A program made the translations under genes and the position numbers. Below are positions 8,749 through 17,270 of a DNA stretch of 64,000 nucleotides, in pieces; positions within the stretch are counted from its first letter, which is position 1; each line of letters starts with the position of its first letter. Origin of the DNA: Sediminimonas sp. (GTDB lineage: Bacteria; Pseudomonadota; Alphaproteobacteria; Rhodobacterales; Rhodobacteraceae); contig NZ_JAGXFK010000021.1 of assembly GCF_024637375.1 (NCBI RefSeq), positions 1 to 64,000 on the forward strand, given 5' to 3'. The notes under the pieces were generated by a model. That model searched no databases. It was not told the DNA's origin and saw nothing but the letters and a program-made list of their open reading frames with translations.

Positions 8749-8851
8749 CCCTTGGGCGCCCAGGGCCTCGTGGGGCTTGTGCCTCGCGCGCGATATGCCT
8801 AAGTCGGCGTGACGATCAACACCCGGGTACGAACAAGAACGGAGAACGCGG

Positions 8852-9169
8852 ATGCAGTTCCAACTGAATACCGATCACAACATCGGTGGCGACGAGCGGG
8901 TCGCGGAAGTGGCCGAGCAGACGGTCACCGATACGCTCGGGCCGCTGGTCAAGCGGCTGACCCGGGTGGAGTTGCACCTGAAGGACACCAATGCCGGCAA
9001 GGGTGGCCCCGACGACATCCGCTGCACGCTCGAAGCGCGGCCCGAGGGGCTTCAACCGCACACGGTGCACCATGACGGCGCCGATGTCGTCGCCGCGATC
9101 AAGGGCGCGGCCAAGAAGATGCGCGCCCATCTCGATCACGAATTCGGCAAGTTGTCGTCGCGGCACTGA
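8852..9169 (+). CDS. HPF/RaiA-like ribosome-associated protein
   Basis: A 105-residue protein of the ribosome hibernation promoting factor/sigma-54 modulation family. The pattern VELHLKDTNAGKGGPDDIRCTLEARPEGLQP resembles the beta-sheet core of YfiA/HPF proteins, which bind the 30S decoding site in stationary phase. It has no long C-terminal dimerisation domain, so it would be of the short type. A ribosome site GGAGAACGCG precedes the ATG. It stands alone between bdhA and the DUF2177 gene. Family assignment is fairly clear, the exact role is inferred. Confidence 0.75.
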   Translation: MQFQLNTDHNIGGDERVAEVAEQTVTDTLGPLVKRLTRVELHLKDTNAGKGGPDDIRCTLEARPEGLQPHTVHHDGADVVAAIKGAAKKMRAHLDHEFGKLSSRH

Positions 9170-9229
9170 TCCGGGCGCGGGGCGGGCGCGTAATACCTAC
9201 ACTCCGCCCCTGCCAGAAGGTCGTGCCAG

Positions 9230-9628
9230 ATGCAGATCGTTGTCGTCTATGTTGCCACCGCGGTGGTGTTTCTCGCGCTTGACGCCGTGGTGCTCAAGAC
9301 CGTGATGAGCCCACTGTTCGAACGCTACCTCGCGGATCAGTTGCTGGACCGTTTCCGCCTTGCGCCGGCGGTATTGTTCTACCTGTTCTACATCGCCGGG
9401 CTGGTGCATTTCGTGTCGCTGCCGGCGTTGGCGCAGGGGGCACCGCTCAAGGCGCTTGTCGGCGGCGCGCTTCTCGGCGCCATGGCTTACGGCACCTACG
9501 AGTTCACCAATTATGCCACGCTGCGCGATTGGCACTGGCACATGGTCGCGGTGGACCTCGCCTGGGGCACCGCCTTGACCGGCGTTTCGGCATGGGCCGG
9601 GGTGATGGTGGCGCGCGCCATCGGTTGA
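9230..9628 (+). CDS. DUF2177 family membrane protein
   Basis: A 132-residue protein with four hydrophobic segments at about 3-22, 45-62, 68-88 and 106-128. The segment YGTYEFTNYATLRDW followed by HMVAVDLAWG is the conserved core of DUF2177, small four-helix inner-membrane proteins of unknown function. It is convergent with the cold-shock gene, with 28 bp between their stop codons. No function can be proposed from context. Confidence 0.8.
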   Translation: MQIVVVYVATAVVFLALDAVVLKTVMSPLFERYLADQLLDRFRLAPAVLFYLFYIAGLVHFVSLPALAQGAPLKALVGGALLGAMAYGTYEFTNYATLRDWHWHMVAVDLAWGTALTGVSAWAGVMVARAIG

Positions 9629-9656
9629 GCGCCGCATCGCGCCACGCAGAATGCGC

Positions 9657-9863
9657 TCAGAGTAGCGACAACTCGCCGGCCATCTGGCGGCCGTCGCGGC
9701 CCTCCTGCAATTCATAGCTGATCTTCTGGTTGTCGGCCAACCCGGTCAGGCCGGACCGTTCCACGGCCGAGATGTGAACGAACACGTCCTTGCCGCCGTC
9801 GTTGGGGGCGATGAAACCATAGCCCTTGGTGGTGTTGAACCATTTCACGGTGCCTTCGGGCAT
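9657..9863 (-). CDS. Cold-shock domain protein
   Basis: A 68-residue single CSD protein that binds single-stranded RNA/DNA. RNP1 is KGYGFI at 13-18 and RNP2 is DVFVHIS at 26-32, both complete. I start at MPEGTVKWFN, the universal beginning; the open frame extends 39 codons upstream but that part is the long 5' leader. Members of this family act as RNA chaperones in cold shock or in stationary phase. The roughly 118-nt leader predicted from a promoter at 9988-10015 is typical of csp genes regulated by mRNA structure. Confidence 0.93.
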   Translation of the reverse strand: MPEGTVKWFNTTKGYGFIAPNDGGKDVFVHISAVERSGLTGLADNQKISYELQEGRDGRQMAGELSLL

Positions 9864-9987
9864 TTCCCGCGTCTCCCTGATCGTGCCGGTTCGCCCCCGC
9901 AAGTCATCGCCGGGGCGGTCACGCTCGGGAACAGGAGCCGCGGCCAGGTCAAGCGCGGGCTGGCTGAACCCAAATGTCACGGTTAAA

Positions 9988-10015
9988 ATGATTGCACGGG
10001 TTTTGTAAAAATCAA
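9988..10015 (-). promoter_or_regulatory. Candidate promoter of the cold-shock gene
   Basis: On the minus strand TTGATT (10015-10010), a 16-bp spacer and AATCAT (9993-9988) lie in the only AT-rich patch of this gap. Transcription would begin near 9981, leaving a 5' leader of about 118 nt. The match is moderate. Confidence 0.4.
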
Positions 10016-10079
10016 GCGAAACGCGGTGCCTGCGGTCGCGGTGCCGCAGATTTCAGCGCCGGCGAAGCGGGGAAAGCGC

Positions 10080-10397
10080 ATGAAGGTCTACGGCTTGATG
10101 ACTTGCGACACATGCACAAAGGCGCGCAAGGCGTTGCCGAATAACGATTTCGTCGATATCAGGAAGGATGGCCTGCCGCACGGATTGCTGGAACGGGCGC
10201 TCACCCGGTTCGGCGACGCGCTGGTGAATCGCCGCTCGACCACATGGCGCGGACTGTCCGAGGCAGAGCGCGCGCGACAGCCGGCGGCATTGCTTTCAGA
10301 GCATCCGGCGCTGATGAAGCGGCCGCTGATCGAAGATGACCATGGCGATCTGCATCTCGGCTGGGGGGTGGAGGTGCGCAAGAAATTGCTTGGCTGA
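10080..10397 (+). CDS. ArsC/Spx-like thioredoxin-fold protein
   Basis: A 105-residue protein with the start MKVYGLMTCDTCTKARKAL, placing a CxxC pair at C9 and C12, and the later block LMKRPLIE typical of the ArsC/Spx/YffB superfamily. True glutaredoxin-linked arsenate reductases have a CX5R active site; here the residues after C12 do not obviously fit that, and no arsenic genes are nearby, so a YffB/Spx-like role is at least as likely. Preceded by GGGGAAAG as ribosome site. The open frame extends 18 codons further upstream but without similarity. Confidence 0.75.
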   Translation: MKVYGLMTCDTCTKARKALPNNDFVDIRKDGLPHGLLERALTRFGDALVNRRSTTWRGLSEAERARQPAALLSEHPALMKRPLIEDDHGDLHLGWGVEVRKKLLG

Positions 10398-10439
10398 CAG
10401 GCGCGTCTGGCCTATGCGCGGGAAACAGGAGGATACGAC

Positions 10440-10808
10440 ATGCGCAACGCGGCACTGGTTCTGGGCGTGATCGGCGGGATCGTCGGCATGCTGGTGGGGT
10501 TTTTCAGCTACGGGTATACCGAAGCGGTAGATCGTTTCGGCGAGATCGAGGGGCTGGCCGAGCAGGTGGCCAATGTCGAGGTGATCCGCGCCGCGAGCTT
10601 CCTGTCGCCGCTTCTGGCCATCGCCGGGGCGGCAATGGCCAAGGTGCGCGCGCTTTGGGGCGGTATCCTGCTGCTGATATCGACGGGCGGCATGTATTAC
10701 GCGTTCGGGTTCAACGTATTCACCATGTTTCCGCTGGGGTTCTGCGGGCTGGCGGGCCTGTTGGCCATCGGGGCCGGCAAACCCGACGAGCCTAAGTCGC
10801 ATTTCTGA
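10440..10808 (+). CDS. Small four-TM membrane protein of unknown function
   Basis: A 122-residue protein with hydrophobic segments at about 4-24, 52-68, 70-88 and 92-110 and a short polar tail ending in KPDEPKSHF. Glycine-rich TM1 (VLGVIGGIVGMLVGFF) and the GGMYYAFGF stretch are notable. I do not recognise a characterised family. An AGGAGG-like ribosome site lies 8 nt before the ATG. It follows the ArsC/Spx-like gene by 42 bp and its 3' end overlaps the end of the convergent DoxX gene by 17 bp. Confidence 0.65.
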   Translation: MRNAALVLGVIGGIVGMLVGFFSYGYTEAVDRFGEIEGLAEQVANVEVIRAASFLSPLLAIAGAAMAKVRALWGGILLLISTGGMYYAFGFNVFTMFPLGFCGLAGLLAIGAGKPDEPKSHF

Positions 10809-11349
10809 ACAGCAGTCGGTCGAGCGACAGCGCGCCGCCGCCCTTGAGCACGATCGTCAGCAGCACGAACACCCACAGCGCGCGCTGATCCATGATCAGG
10901 CTGTCGGGGGCGCGGTCAAACCAGGCGCCCAGTGTTCCGTCGTGTTCGATGCCACCATGGCCGAAAAGATCGGTCAGGCTCTGCACGATGATGAAACCCA
11001 TCATGCCAAACGCGGCCAGACGTGAGAAAAGCCCGATAACGATCAGAAAAGGAAGGATGAATTCTGCCCAGGTTCCTGCCAGAACCACGAAGTGGTGGAA
11101 GATCGACAATTGCGAGGCATCGTACATCACCGCTTCCATCGCGCCGGGAAATATTTGCGCGCAAGCGCCGCTTGAGGGCGAGAATATCCCCATGACACCG
11201 TCGCCGAGCTTGGTCACCGCCGACGCCCAGAAATAGGCAAGCAATACGCCGGCAAAGACGATGCGGGCAAGAAGCGGCAGCGCAAGCGCGTTTTTGTCAA
11301 GATCATGAAATAGTAAAATATGTCGTAAAAGCATATCAGTAATTGCCAT
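10792..11349 (-). CDS. DoxX family membrane protein of the bufferin operon
   Basis: A 185-residue protein with four membrane segments (about 23-43, 83-103, 105-125, 155-172). The segments LPLLARIVFAGVLLAYFWAS and GTWAEFILPFLIVIGLFSRL are characteristic of DoxX/DUF417-like proteins. DoxX genes are frequent last members of DUF2282/DUF692/DUF2063 operons, where their role is unproven; a redox or membrane accessory role is the usual guess. The start overlaps the end of the DUF2063 gene by 14 bp, so translation is tightly coupled. Confidence 0.85.
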   Translation of the reverse strand: MAITDMLLRHILLFHDLDKNALALPLLARIVFAGVLLAYFWASAVTKLGDGVMGIFSPSSGACAQIFPGAMEAVMYDASQLSIFHHFVVLAGTWAEFILPFLIVIGLFSRLAAFGMMGFIIVQSLTDLFGHGGIEHDGTLGAWFDRAPDSLIMDQRALWVFVLLTIVLKGGGALSLDRLLFRNAT

Positions 11350-12103
11350 TCTTCATGTTGAGTGAGGCGATGGCAGCGCCATCGAGTAATAGCCCCAGCG
11401 TGAACGCGGGGTCGAACCCAGACGCCGTGGCGGCAGCCTGGTCATGGGCCTCGGCAAAGGTTGCGCCGCGCGCCAGCGCCTCCACGAACTCGGCGCCGCC
11501 AGCGGGCAGCGGGGTGGCGACAGGGTCGAAATCCGGCCGGGTGATCAACACGTTCTGCGGTGTTGCCGCCGGTTTCGGATTGCTTGGGTCCAGCGCGTAA
11601 GCCCGGATCGCGTGAACCGGCCAGACCGAGCGTACAATCGTTGTCGCCGGGGCCAGGTTCGCGCTCGAGTCCATGAGTGTTTTCAGCGCGATGGCGCGCA
11701 ATGTTCCAGAACAGATCGCGGCGCTGTCGGCGGCGTGATAGGCCCGGCGCATGGCGTGTTCGAGGCGCGCGACATCGCCGAGGTAGCGGATGTGCGCCAG
11801 CGGCTCGAACCCGTCGAGGAAGGCGGGAAAGCCAGCACCATAGAGCATCAGAAGCGGCGAATCCGGCGGGTTTTCCTGCGCGTATGTCCTTGCGACGGTC
11901 GAGAAATTCTGCTCGCCGATCAGGCTGGCCACGGCCGGAAACCCGGTGCGCAGCGCTTCGCGCAGCGACACCGCGACGTTGTTGCGGTAGACCCAGAAAC
12001 GCCGCCCGGCGGGCCGACCATGCCCATCGGACAGCCCCCCCGGCGGCGCCAGGTTCGGCGTCGTGATGGCGCGGTGCAGGGTGGCCTGGTCCGGCGGGGT
12101 CAT
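11336..12103 (-). CDS. bufC: DUF2063 (BufC-type) partner of MNIO enzyme
   Basis: A 255-residue protein. The N-terminal block RFWVYRNNVAVSLREALRTGFPAVASLIG (about 34-62) is the DUF2063/HvfC-like domain that presents the precursor peptide to a DUF692 enzyme; the C-terminal half is a less conserved DUF2063-associated domain. In bufferin systems BufB and BufC act as a heterodimer. The ATG overlaps the stop of the DUF692 gene by 4 bp. Earlier in-frame starts lie inside the DUF692 gene and are rejected. Confidence 0.9.
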   Translation of the reverse strand: MTPPDQATLHRAITTPNLAPPGGLSDGHGRPAGRRFWVYRNNVAVSLREALRTGFPAVASLIGEQNFSTVARTYAQENPPDSPLLMLYGAGFPAFLDGFEPLAHIRYLGDVARLEHAMRRAYHAADSAAICSGTLRAIALKTLMDSSANLAPATTIVRSVWPVHAIRAYALDPSNPKPAATPQNVLITRPDFDPVATPLPAGGAEFVEALARGATFAEAHDQAAATASGFDPAFTLGLLLDGAAIASLNMKNGNY

Positions 12104-12990
12104 GCGGTTTCCCTGTCTGTACCCGGTACGGATCGGGGCGTCGAATGTACGTTTTGCAGTGCCGTTGCGGCGCGCCGGGCCTCGGCGGCCAGAACCGGCC
12201 AGTCGGGCACGTCGGTATCCCATTCGACCAGCACCGGGCGTCGCCCACCGCGCGCAAGGGTGTCGTCGAGCAGCGCCCAGACGGGTTCGACGACCACGCG
12301 GCCGTGGCTGTCGATCAGCAGTGGCGCGTCGTGGTCGTCGTGATCCTGGTCATGGCCGCCAACGTGAATTTCACCCACCAGGTCAAGGGGATACGCGTCG
12401 ATATAGGCGCGCGGCTCGTAGCCCAGGTTGGTGGCCGAGACGAACACGTTGTTGACGTCCAACAGCAGGCCGCAGCCGGTGCGCAGGGCCAGTTCGTGCA
12501 TGAAATCGGGTTCGGCCCAGGTGGACTCGTCGAAGGCCAGGTAGCTGGACGGGTTTTCCAGCAGCATCTGCCGGCCCAGCGTCTGCTGCACATCGTCGAT
12601 ATGGGCGGCGACGCGCGCCAGTGTCGCGTTGGTATAGGGCAGGGGCAGCAGGTCGTTGAGGAACGCGCCCTCGTGCGTGGACCAGGCCAGGTGTTCCGAA
12701 AAGCTGGCCGGTTGCAACCAGTCGCAAAGGTGGCGCAGCCGTGCCAGGTGATCCCGGTCGAGCGGCGCCTCGCCGCCGATGCTCAGCCCCACGCCGTGTA
12801 CCGAGATCGCGAAGCGCCGCGCCAGGTGTTCGAGCTGTGCCAGCGGCCGGCCGCCGTCACCCATGTAGTTCTCGGCGTGGATCTCCAGCCATTCGACGGG
12901 CGCGGGGTCGGCGATGATGTCGCCATAGTGCTGCGGCTTGTAGCCCACGCCGGGGGCGTGCGGCAGGCTGTCATGAGGGGGATGAGGCAT
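12100..12990 (-). CDS. bufB: DUF692 multinuclear iron oxygenase (BufB-type)
   Basis: A 296-residue TIM-barrel enzyme of the DUF692/MNIO family, which modifies cysteines of RiPP precursors using a multinuclear iron centre. Visible conserved ligand-bearing motifs are LEIHAENY (E36, E40), SVHGVGLS (H65), FSEHLAW (E99, H100), LENPSSY (E145, N146), LLLDVNN (D178, N180) and GEIHVGGH (H209, H213). In bufferin operons the enzyme turns the core cysteines into thiooxazole groups, yielding a copper-binding periplasmic peptide. It follows the precursor gene by 75 bp. Methanobactin MbnB is a more distant relative. Confidence 0.92.
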   Translation of the reverse strand: MPHPPHDSLPHAPGVGYKPQHYGDIIADPAPVEWLEIHAENYMGDGGRPLAQLEHLARRFAISVHGVGLSIGGEAPLDRDHLARLRHLCDWLQPASFSEHLAWSTHEGAFLNDLLPLPYTNATLARVAAHIDDVQQTLGRQMLLENPSSYLAFDESTWAEPDFMHELALRTGCGLLLDVNNVFVSATNLGYEPRAYIDAYPLDLVGEIHVGGHDQDHDDHDAPLLIDSHGRVVVEPVWALLDDTLARGGRRPVLVEWDTDVPDWPVLAAEARRAATALQNVHSTPRSVPGTDRETA

Positions 12991-13021
12991 GTCGCGGCCC
13001 TTTTGGTGTCTGTCCGAAGGG

Positions 13022-13052
13022 CGCACAGGCCGAGGCGTTCCCGCCCTGTGCG
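13022..13052 (-). promoter_or_regulatory. Hairpin between bufferin precursor and enzyme genes
   Basis: An 8-bp perfect stem (CGCACAGG / CCTGTGCG) encloses a 15-nt loop that can itself pair GGCG with CGCC. It lies in the 75-bp gap after the precursor stop and has no T tract. Such a structure could partially terminate transcription or stabilise the upstream mRNA so that precursor exceeds enzyme. Confidence 0.4.
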
Positions 13053-13065
13053 TTGTGCGGATCGC

Positions 13066-13368
13066 TCAGGACGGGATGTCGCGCTTGAGCGGTTCCAGCG
13101 CGCCTTCGCGCGGGCTGCCGTCGGCCATGTCGGGCAGGTCGATCTCAAGGCAGGTGCCGGCGTCGACCATCTTCCAAGCGTTGCCCTGAAAGTCGACGGT
13201 CGAGGTGCCCGCGCAGGTGGTGCCGGGGCCGGCGGCGCAGTCGTTCTGGCCCGCCAGCGCGACGCCAAAGCATTTTTCCTTGGCCTGAGCCCGGGCATCT
13301 GTGCCGTGCGCGGCCAGCGCGGTTGCGAAGGCGCCGGCGACGGCGAGGGTGGTCATGTGTTTTGACAT
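13066..13368 (-). CDS. bufA: DUF2282 bufferin-type RiPP precursor
   Basis: A 100-residue precursor with an N-terminal Sec-like signal sequence (about 1-28, ending ARAQ), followed by a core with exactly four cysteines: C33 ([10 protein letters not shown]), C44 (QNDCAAGPG), C52 (TTCAGTS) and C73 (DAGTC). This spacing is the hallmark of DUF2282 bufferins, in which some of these cysteines are modified by the MNIO enzyme. Unusually for a RiPP, the signal sequence sends the product to the periplasm, where related peptides bind copper. The start follows GGGAGAGACC. A C-terminal charged extension after C73 is about 27 residues. Confidence 0.88.
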   Translation of the reverse strand: MSKHMTTLAVAGAFATALAAHGTDARAQAKEKCFGVALAGQNDCAAGPGTTCAGTSTVDFQGNAWKMVDAGTCLEIDLPDMADGSPREGALEPLKRDIPS

Positions 13369-13558
13369 TTCGGTCTCTCCCATTCGTTTCGAGGTCGGAT
13401 CGCGTCGTGCGATGGGAAAGTCGTAGCGAGCGGCAGGCGTCACGCGCCAATCACGTCGCCGTGGCATCACGAAATGTTCAGTTGTGGTGAGATGATCGTG
13501 AGACGGGGCGCAAAGCCGGGCGTGTGGGCCGCGGGTGCGTCACCAGCATCCGCGCGTC

Positions 13559-14317
13559 TCATCCGGCGGCCTTCTCGGTGACCGCGACGATTGCGCGTTC
13601 GACCAGCGCCAGGCAGTCGGGCGTGGAAAAGCGATGATCGGCGCCCTTGACCAGCGTCAGGTGGATATCCGGGCTGTCGGCGTGATCCAGCAGGCGCAGC
13701 GCCACGTCGCGGGGCACGTCGGCGTCCGCCGTGCCCTGCAACAGCCGCACCGGGAACGGCAGGCCCAGCGGCGCGCGCAGCACCAGGTTTTCGCGCCCGT
13801 CCTCGATCAGCCGCCGCGTGATGACATAGGGCGCGTCGTCATACTCCGATGGTTGTTCCAGCCGCCCCTGAGCGGTGATTGCCGCGCGCTGGTCGGCATC
13901 GAATTCGGCCCACATGCCGTCTTCGGTGAAATCGGGCGCGGCGGCGATGCCCACCATGCCGGCGACGCGCGCGGGCATCGCGCGCGCCACCAGAGCCGCG
14001 ATCCAGCCGCCCATGGACGAGCCCACCAGTATCTGCGGACCCTCGGTCAGCGCGTCGATGGCGGCGATGGCATCCGCCGCCCAGTCGCCGATGCAGCCGT
14101 CCTCGAACGCGCCAGAGGATTGACCATGCCCGGAGTAGTCAAAGCGCAGGAAGGCGCGGCCATTTCGTTGTGCCCAGTCCTGAAGGTAAAGCGCCTTGGT
14201 GCCTTCCATGTCGGATTTGAACCCGCCCAGAAACACCACACCGGGCCCCGTGCCGGCAAGGCGGTGATGGGCGATGCGCCGGCCCGCCGGCGTTTGCAGG
14301 TATTGTGGCTCTTGCAT
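13559..14317 (-). CDS. Alpha/beta hydrolase (ABHD10-like serine esterase)
   Basis: A 252-residue hydrolase with the nucleophile elbow GSSMGG at 99-104 (S101) and a likely catalytic H228 in KGADHRFS. The segment RAFLRFDYSGHGQSSGAFEDGCIGDW resembles the ABHD10/palmitoyl-thioesterase-like branch. There is no signal peptide. It is divergent from thrS with a 192-bp shared upstream region. A much longer open frame reads through from the antisense of thrS but only this part has protein-like content. Confidence 0.82.
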   Translation of the reverse strand: MQEPQYLQTPAGRRIAHHRLAGTGPGVVFLGGFKSDMEGTKALYLQDWAQRNGRAFLRFDYSGHGQSSGAFEDGCIGDWAADAIAAIDALTEGPQILVGSSMGGWIAALVARAMPARVAGMVGIAAAPDFTEDGMWAEFDADQRAAITAQGRLEQPSEYDDAPYVITRRLIEDGRENLVLRAPLGLPFPVRLLQGTADADVPRDVALRLLDHADSPDIHLTLVKGADHRFSTPDCLALVERAIVAVTEKAAG

Positions 14318-14418
14318 TCGGTGCCTCCTCCGTGCGCGGTATTGCGGCGGCGATCCTGCCCGCCCGGCGCGCGGGGGGCAAGGGGTGGCCCGGCCCCACC
14401 ATCGCTGCGGCGGATGGC

Positions 14419-14447
14419 TTGACACCCCGCGGCGGCGGGGCCAAAAG
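14419..14447 (+). promoter_or_regulatory. Candidate thrS promoter
   Basis: A consensus TTGACA at 14419-14424 is followed after 17 bp by CAAAAG (weak -10). The spacer is almost entirely a CCCCGC/GCGGGG palindrome. The start of thrS is about 60 bp further on. Confidence 0.4.
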
Positions 14448-14509
14448 GGCGCGAACCATACCCGCAACCGGGCGTTCCGTGGGCGCCAAACCGACGAGGA
14501 GCCAGCGCA

Positions 14510-16456
14510 ATGGCACAAGTTTCTCTCACCTTCCCCGATGGCAATCAACGATCCTTCCCCGCCGGCGTCACCGCCGCCGAGGTTGCCTCCGATATCTCCA
14601 GATCGCTGGGCAAGAAGGCGATCAGCGCGCAGCTCGACGGCCGCCACTGGGATCTGCAATGGCCCATCGACCACGACGCGGCCATCGCCATCAACACCAT
14701 GGCCGACCGCGCCCCTGCGCTGGAGCTTGTCCGCCACGACCTGGCCCACATCATGGCCCGCGCGGTGCAGGAAATGTGGCCCGATGTGCAGGTGACCATC
14801 GGCCCGGTGATCGAAAACGGCTGGTACTATGATTTCGATCGCAGGGAACCCTTCACCCCCGAGGACCTGGGCGCCATCGAGAAGCGCATGCGCGAGATCA
14901 TCGCCGCGCGTGACCCGGTCACCACCGAGGTCTGGTCGCGCGAGCGTGCCATCGCGCATTACCAATCGACCGGTGAGCCCTACAAGGTGGAACTGGTCGA
15001 GGCGATCCCCGAGGACCAGGCCCTGCGCATGTACTGGCACGGCCCCTGGCAAGACCTGTGCCGCGGCCCGCATTTGCAGCACACCGGCCAGGTGCCCGCC
15101 GACGCCTTCAAGCTGATGAGCGTCGCCGGCGCCTATTGGCGCGGCGATTCCAGCCGCGCGATGCTGCAACGCATCTACGGCGTTGCCTTCCTCAACCGCA
15201 ATGACCTCAAGGCGCATCTGACGATGCTGGAAGAGGCCGCCAAGCGCGACCACCGCAAGCTGGGCCGCGAGATGGACCTGTTTCACATGCAGGAGGAAGC
15301 CCCGGGTCAGATATTCTGGCATCCGAACGGCTGGAGCATCTACACCACGTTGCAGGATTACATGCGCCGCCAGCAGAACAAGGGCGGCTATGTCGAGGTC
15401 AACACCCCGCAGGTGGTGGACCGCAAGCTGTGGGAGGCCTCGGGCCACTGGGAAAAATACCAGGACCACATGTTCATCGTCGAGGTCGATGAGGAGCACG
15501 CGCGCGAGAAATCCATCAACGCGCTCAAGCCGATGAACTGCCCGTGCCACGTTCAGATATTCAACCAGGGGATCAAGAGCTACCGCGACCTGCCGCTGCG
15601 CATGGCCGAGTTCGGATCGTGCAACCGCTACGAGCCGTCGGGCGCGCTGCACGGCATCATGCGGGTGCGCGGGTTCACCCAGGACGATGCGCACATCTTC
15701 TGCACCGAGGACCAGATCGCGCAAGAGACCGAGCGTTTCATCGACTTTCTGTCGCGCATCTACAGCGATCTCGGGTTTGAAAAGTTCACCGTCAAGTTTT
15801 CCGACCGGCCCGAGACCCGCGCCGGGTCGGACGAGGTGTGGGACAAGTCCGAGGCCGCCCTCAAGCAAGCGACCGAGGCGGCCGGCTACGCCTATGACGA
15901 GAACCCCGGCGAGGGCGCGTTTTATGGTCCCAAGCTGGAGTTCGTGCTGACCGATGCCATCGGGCGCGACTGGCAATGCGGCACGCTTCAGGTCGATTTC
16001 GTCCTGCCCGAACGGCTGGATGCCAGCTATATCGGCGCCGATGGCGACAAGCACCGCCCCGTGATGCTGCACCGCGCGGTGCTGGGCAGTTTCGAGCGAT
16101 TCATCGGCATCCTGATCGAAAGCCACGCCGGCAAGCTGCCGTTCTGGCTGGCGCCGCGGCAGGTGGTGGTGGCCTCGATCGTGTCGGACGCCGACGACTA
16201 TTGCCGCGAGGTGGCCGCAGCGTTGCAAGCCCGCGGCGTGCGCGCCGAAACCGACCTGCGCAACGAGAAGATCAACTACAAGGTGCGCGAACATTCGGTG
16301 GCCAAGGTGCCGGTGATCCTGGCCTGCGGCGCGCGCGAGGTCGAAGACCGCAGTGTGACCGTCCGTCGCCTGGGCGAGAAGCAGACGCAGACCCGCACTC
16401 TGGACGAGATTACCACCGAGCTGGGCACCGAGGCCAAGCCGCCCGACATGGCCTGA
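14510..16456 (+). CDS. thrS: Threonyl-tRNA synthetase
   Basis: A 648-residue class II synthetase that charges tRNA-Thr. Order of domains: TGS (about 1-63), the N2 editing domain with HDLAH (H76, H80) and the CRGPHLQH block, then the catalytic core with motif 2 in [21 protein letters not shown] and zinc ligands starting at [10 protein letters not shown], and the C-terminal HGTP anticodon-binding domain (about 545-640). Length and every domain are normal. The editing domain removes mischarged serine. ATG preceded by GAGGAG. Confidence 0.98.
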   Translation: MAQVSLTFPDGNQRSFPAGVTAAEVASDISRSLGKKAISAQLDGRHWDLQWPIDHDAAIAINTMADRAPALELVRHDLAHIMARAVQEMWPDVQVTIGPVIENGWYYDFDRREPFTPEDLGAIEKRMREIIAARDPVTTEVWSRERAIAHYQSTGEPYKVELVEAIPEDQALRMYWHGPWQDLCRGPHLQHTGQVPADAFKLMSVAGAYWRGDSSRAMLQRIYGVAFLNRNDLKAHLTMLEEAAKRDHRKLGREMDLFHMQEEAPGQIFWHPNGWSIYTTLQDYMRRQQNKGGYVEVNTPQVVDRKLWEASGHWEKYQDHMFIVEVDEEHAREKSINALKPMNCPCHVQIFNQGIKSYRDLPLRMAEFGSCNRYEPSGALHGIMRVRGFTQDDAHIFCTEDQIAQETERFIDFLSRIYSDLGFEKFTVKFSDRPETRAGSDEVWDKSEAALKQATEAAGYAYDENPGEGAFYGPKLEFVLTDAIGRDWQCGTLQVDFVLPERLDASYIGADGDKHRPVMLHRAVLGSFERFIGILIESHAGKLPFWLAPRQVVVASIVSDADDYCREVAAALQARGVRAETDLRNEKINYKVREHSVAKVPVILACGAREVEDRSVTVRRLGEKQTQTRTLDEITTELGTEAKPPDMA

Positions 16457-16541
16457 GCGCCGCGTCGCGCACCGGGCGCCTTGCCGCCGGGCACCATAGG
16501 CGCCACACTTGTGTCGATGGCGACGCGAAAAGGGGCAAGCG

Positions 16542-17270
16542 ATGGCTGAAGCGGTGGTTTTCCTGCCGGGCATGATGTGCGACGCACGGCTCTACGCCCC
16601 GCAACTCGCCGATCTGAGCCGCGATCACGCGGTCACGGTAGCGCCGATCACGCAGGGCGAGCGGGTCGAGGAAATCGCCTCGGGGTTGCTCGACGTGCTG
16701 CCGGGGCGGTTCGCGCTGGCCGGGCTGTCGATGGGGGGCATCGTGGCGATGGAACTGCTGCGCCGCGCGCCGGATCGGATCACGCGGCTGGCGCTGATGG
16801 ACACCAACGCGCTGGCCGAGACGCCGCAAAGCGCCGCGCATTACGAGCCGCCGATCATCGCCGCGCGCGCCGGCCGGGTGGACGAGGCGGTCATGCAGAT
16901 GGTGCGCCCCGAGGTGCTGGCGCCGGGACCGGGGCGAATGCAGGTGCTGGCGCTGGTGCGGCAGATGGCGGCCGACCTGGGCGCCGAGGTGTTCGTGCGC
17001 CAGGCGCGTGCCTTGCAGCGCCGCCGCGACTACCAGGCGGAGCTGCGCCGCTGCAAGGTGCCGACGCTGGTGCTGTGCGGCGCGCATGACGCGCTGACCC
17101 CGGTCAAGCGCCACCGTTTCATGGCCGAGCTGATCGGGCATGCGCGTCTCGACATCCTCGACGACGCCGGCCACCTGCCCACGATCGAGGCGCCCGAGGC
17201 AACGACAAGCGCGTTGCGCGACTGGCTGGAAATGCCGGCTCCGGGGGGCGCGGCGGAGGGCCGTCCATGA
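16542..17270 (+). CDS. Alpha/beta fold hydrolase
   Basis: A 242-residue hydrolase with oxyanion region FLPGMMCDARLY (7-18), nucleophile elbow GLSMGG at 61-66 (S63), acid in CGAHDALTP and catalytic histidine in DDAGHLPTIEAPE near the C-terminus. It resembles small-molecule esterases of the MenH/BioH-like group, but the substrate is unknown. The chosen ATG begins the conserved strand; an upstream start adds 11 unrelated residues. It follows thrS by 85 bp and overlaps the next gene by 4 bp. Confidence 0.8.
   Translation: MAEAVVFLPGMMCDARLYAPQLADLSRDHAVTVAPITQGERVEEIASGLLDVLPGRFALAGLSMGGIVAMELLRRAPDRITRLALMDTNALAETPQSAAHYEPPIIAARAGRVDEAVMQMVRPEVLAPGPGRMQVLALVRQMAADLGAEVFVRQARALQRRRDYQAELRRCKVPTLVLCGAHDALTPVKRHRFMAELIGHARLDILDDAGHLPTIEAPEATTSALRDWLEMPAPGGAAEGRP

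Noticed and set aside
13369-13550. An ECF sigma-factor promoter or copper-responsive operator in front of the bufferin operon
   Set aside because: I looked for GTAAC-like -35 and CGAA-like -10 pairs and for CueR/CsoR-type palindromes and found none with proper spacing.
13559-16573. A 1004-codon open frame on the minus strand
   Set aside because: Only the part up to 14317 looks like a protein (alpha/beta hydrolase). The rest is antisense to thrS, a certain gene, and is low in hydrophobic periodicity; it results from high GC in the third codon position.
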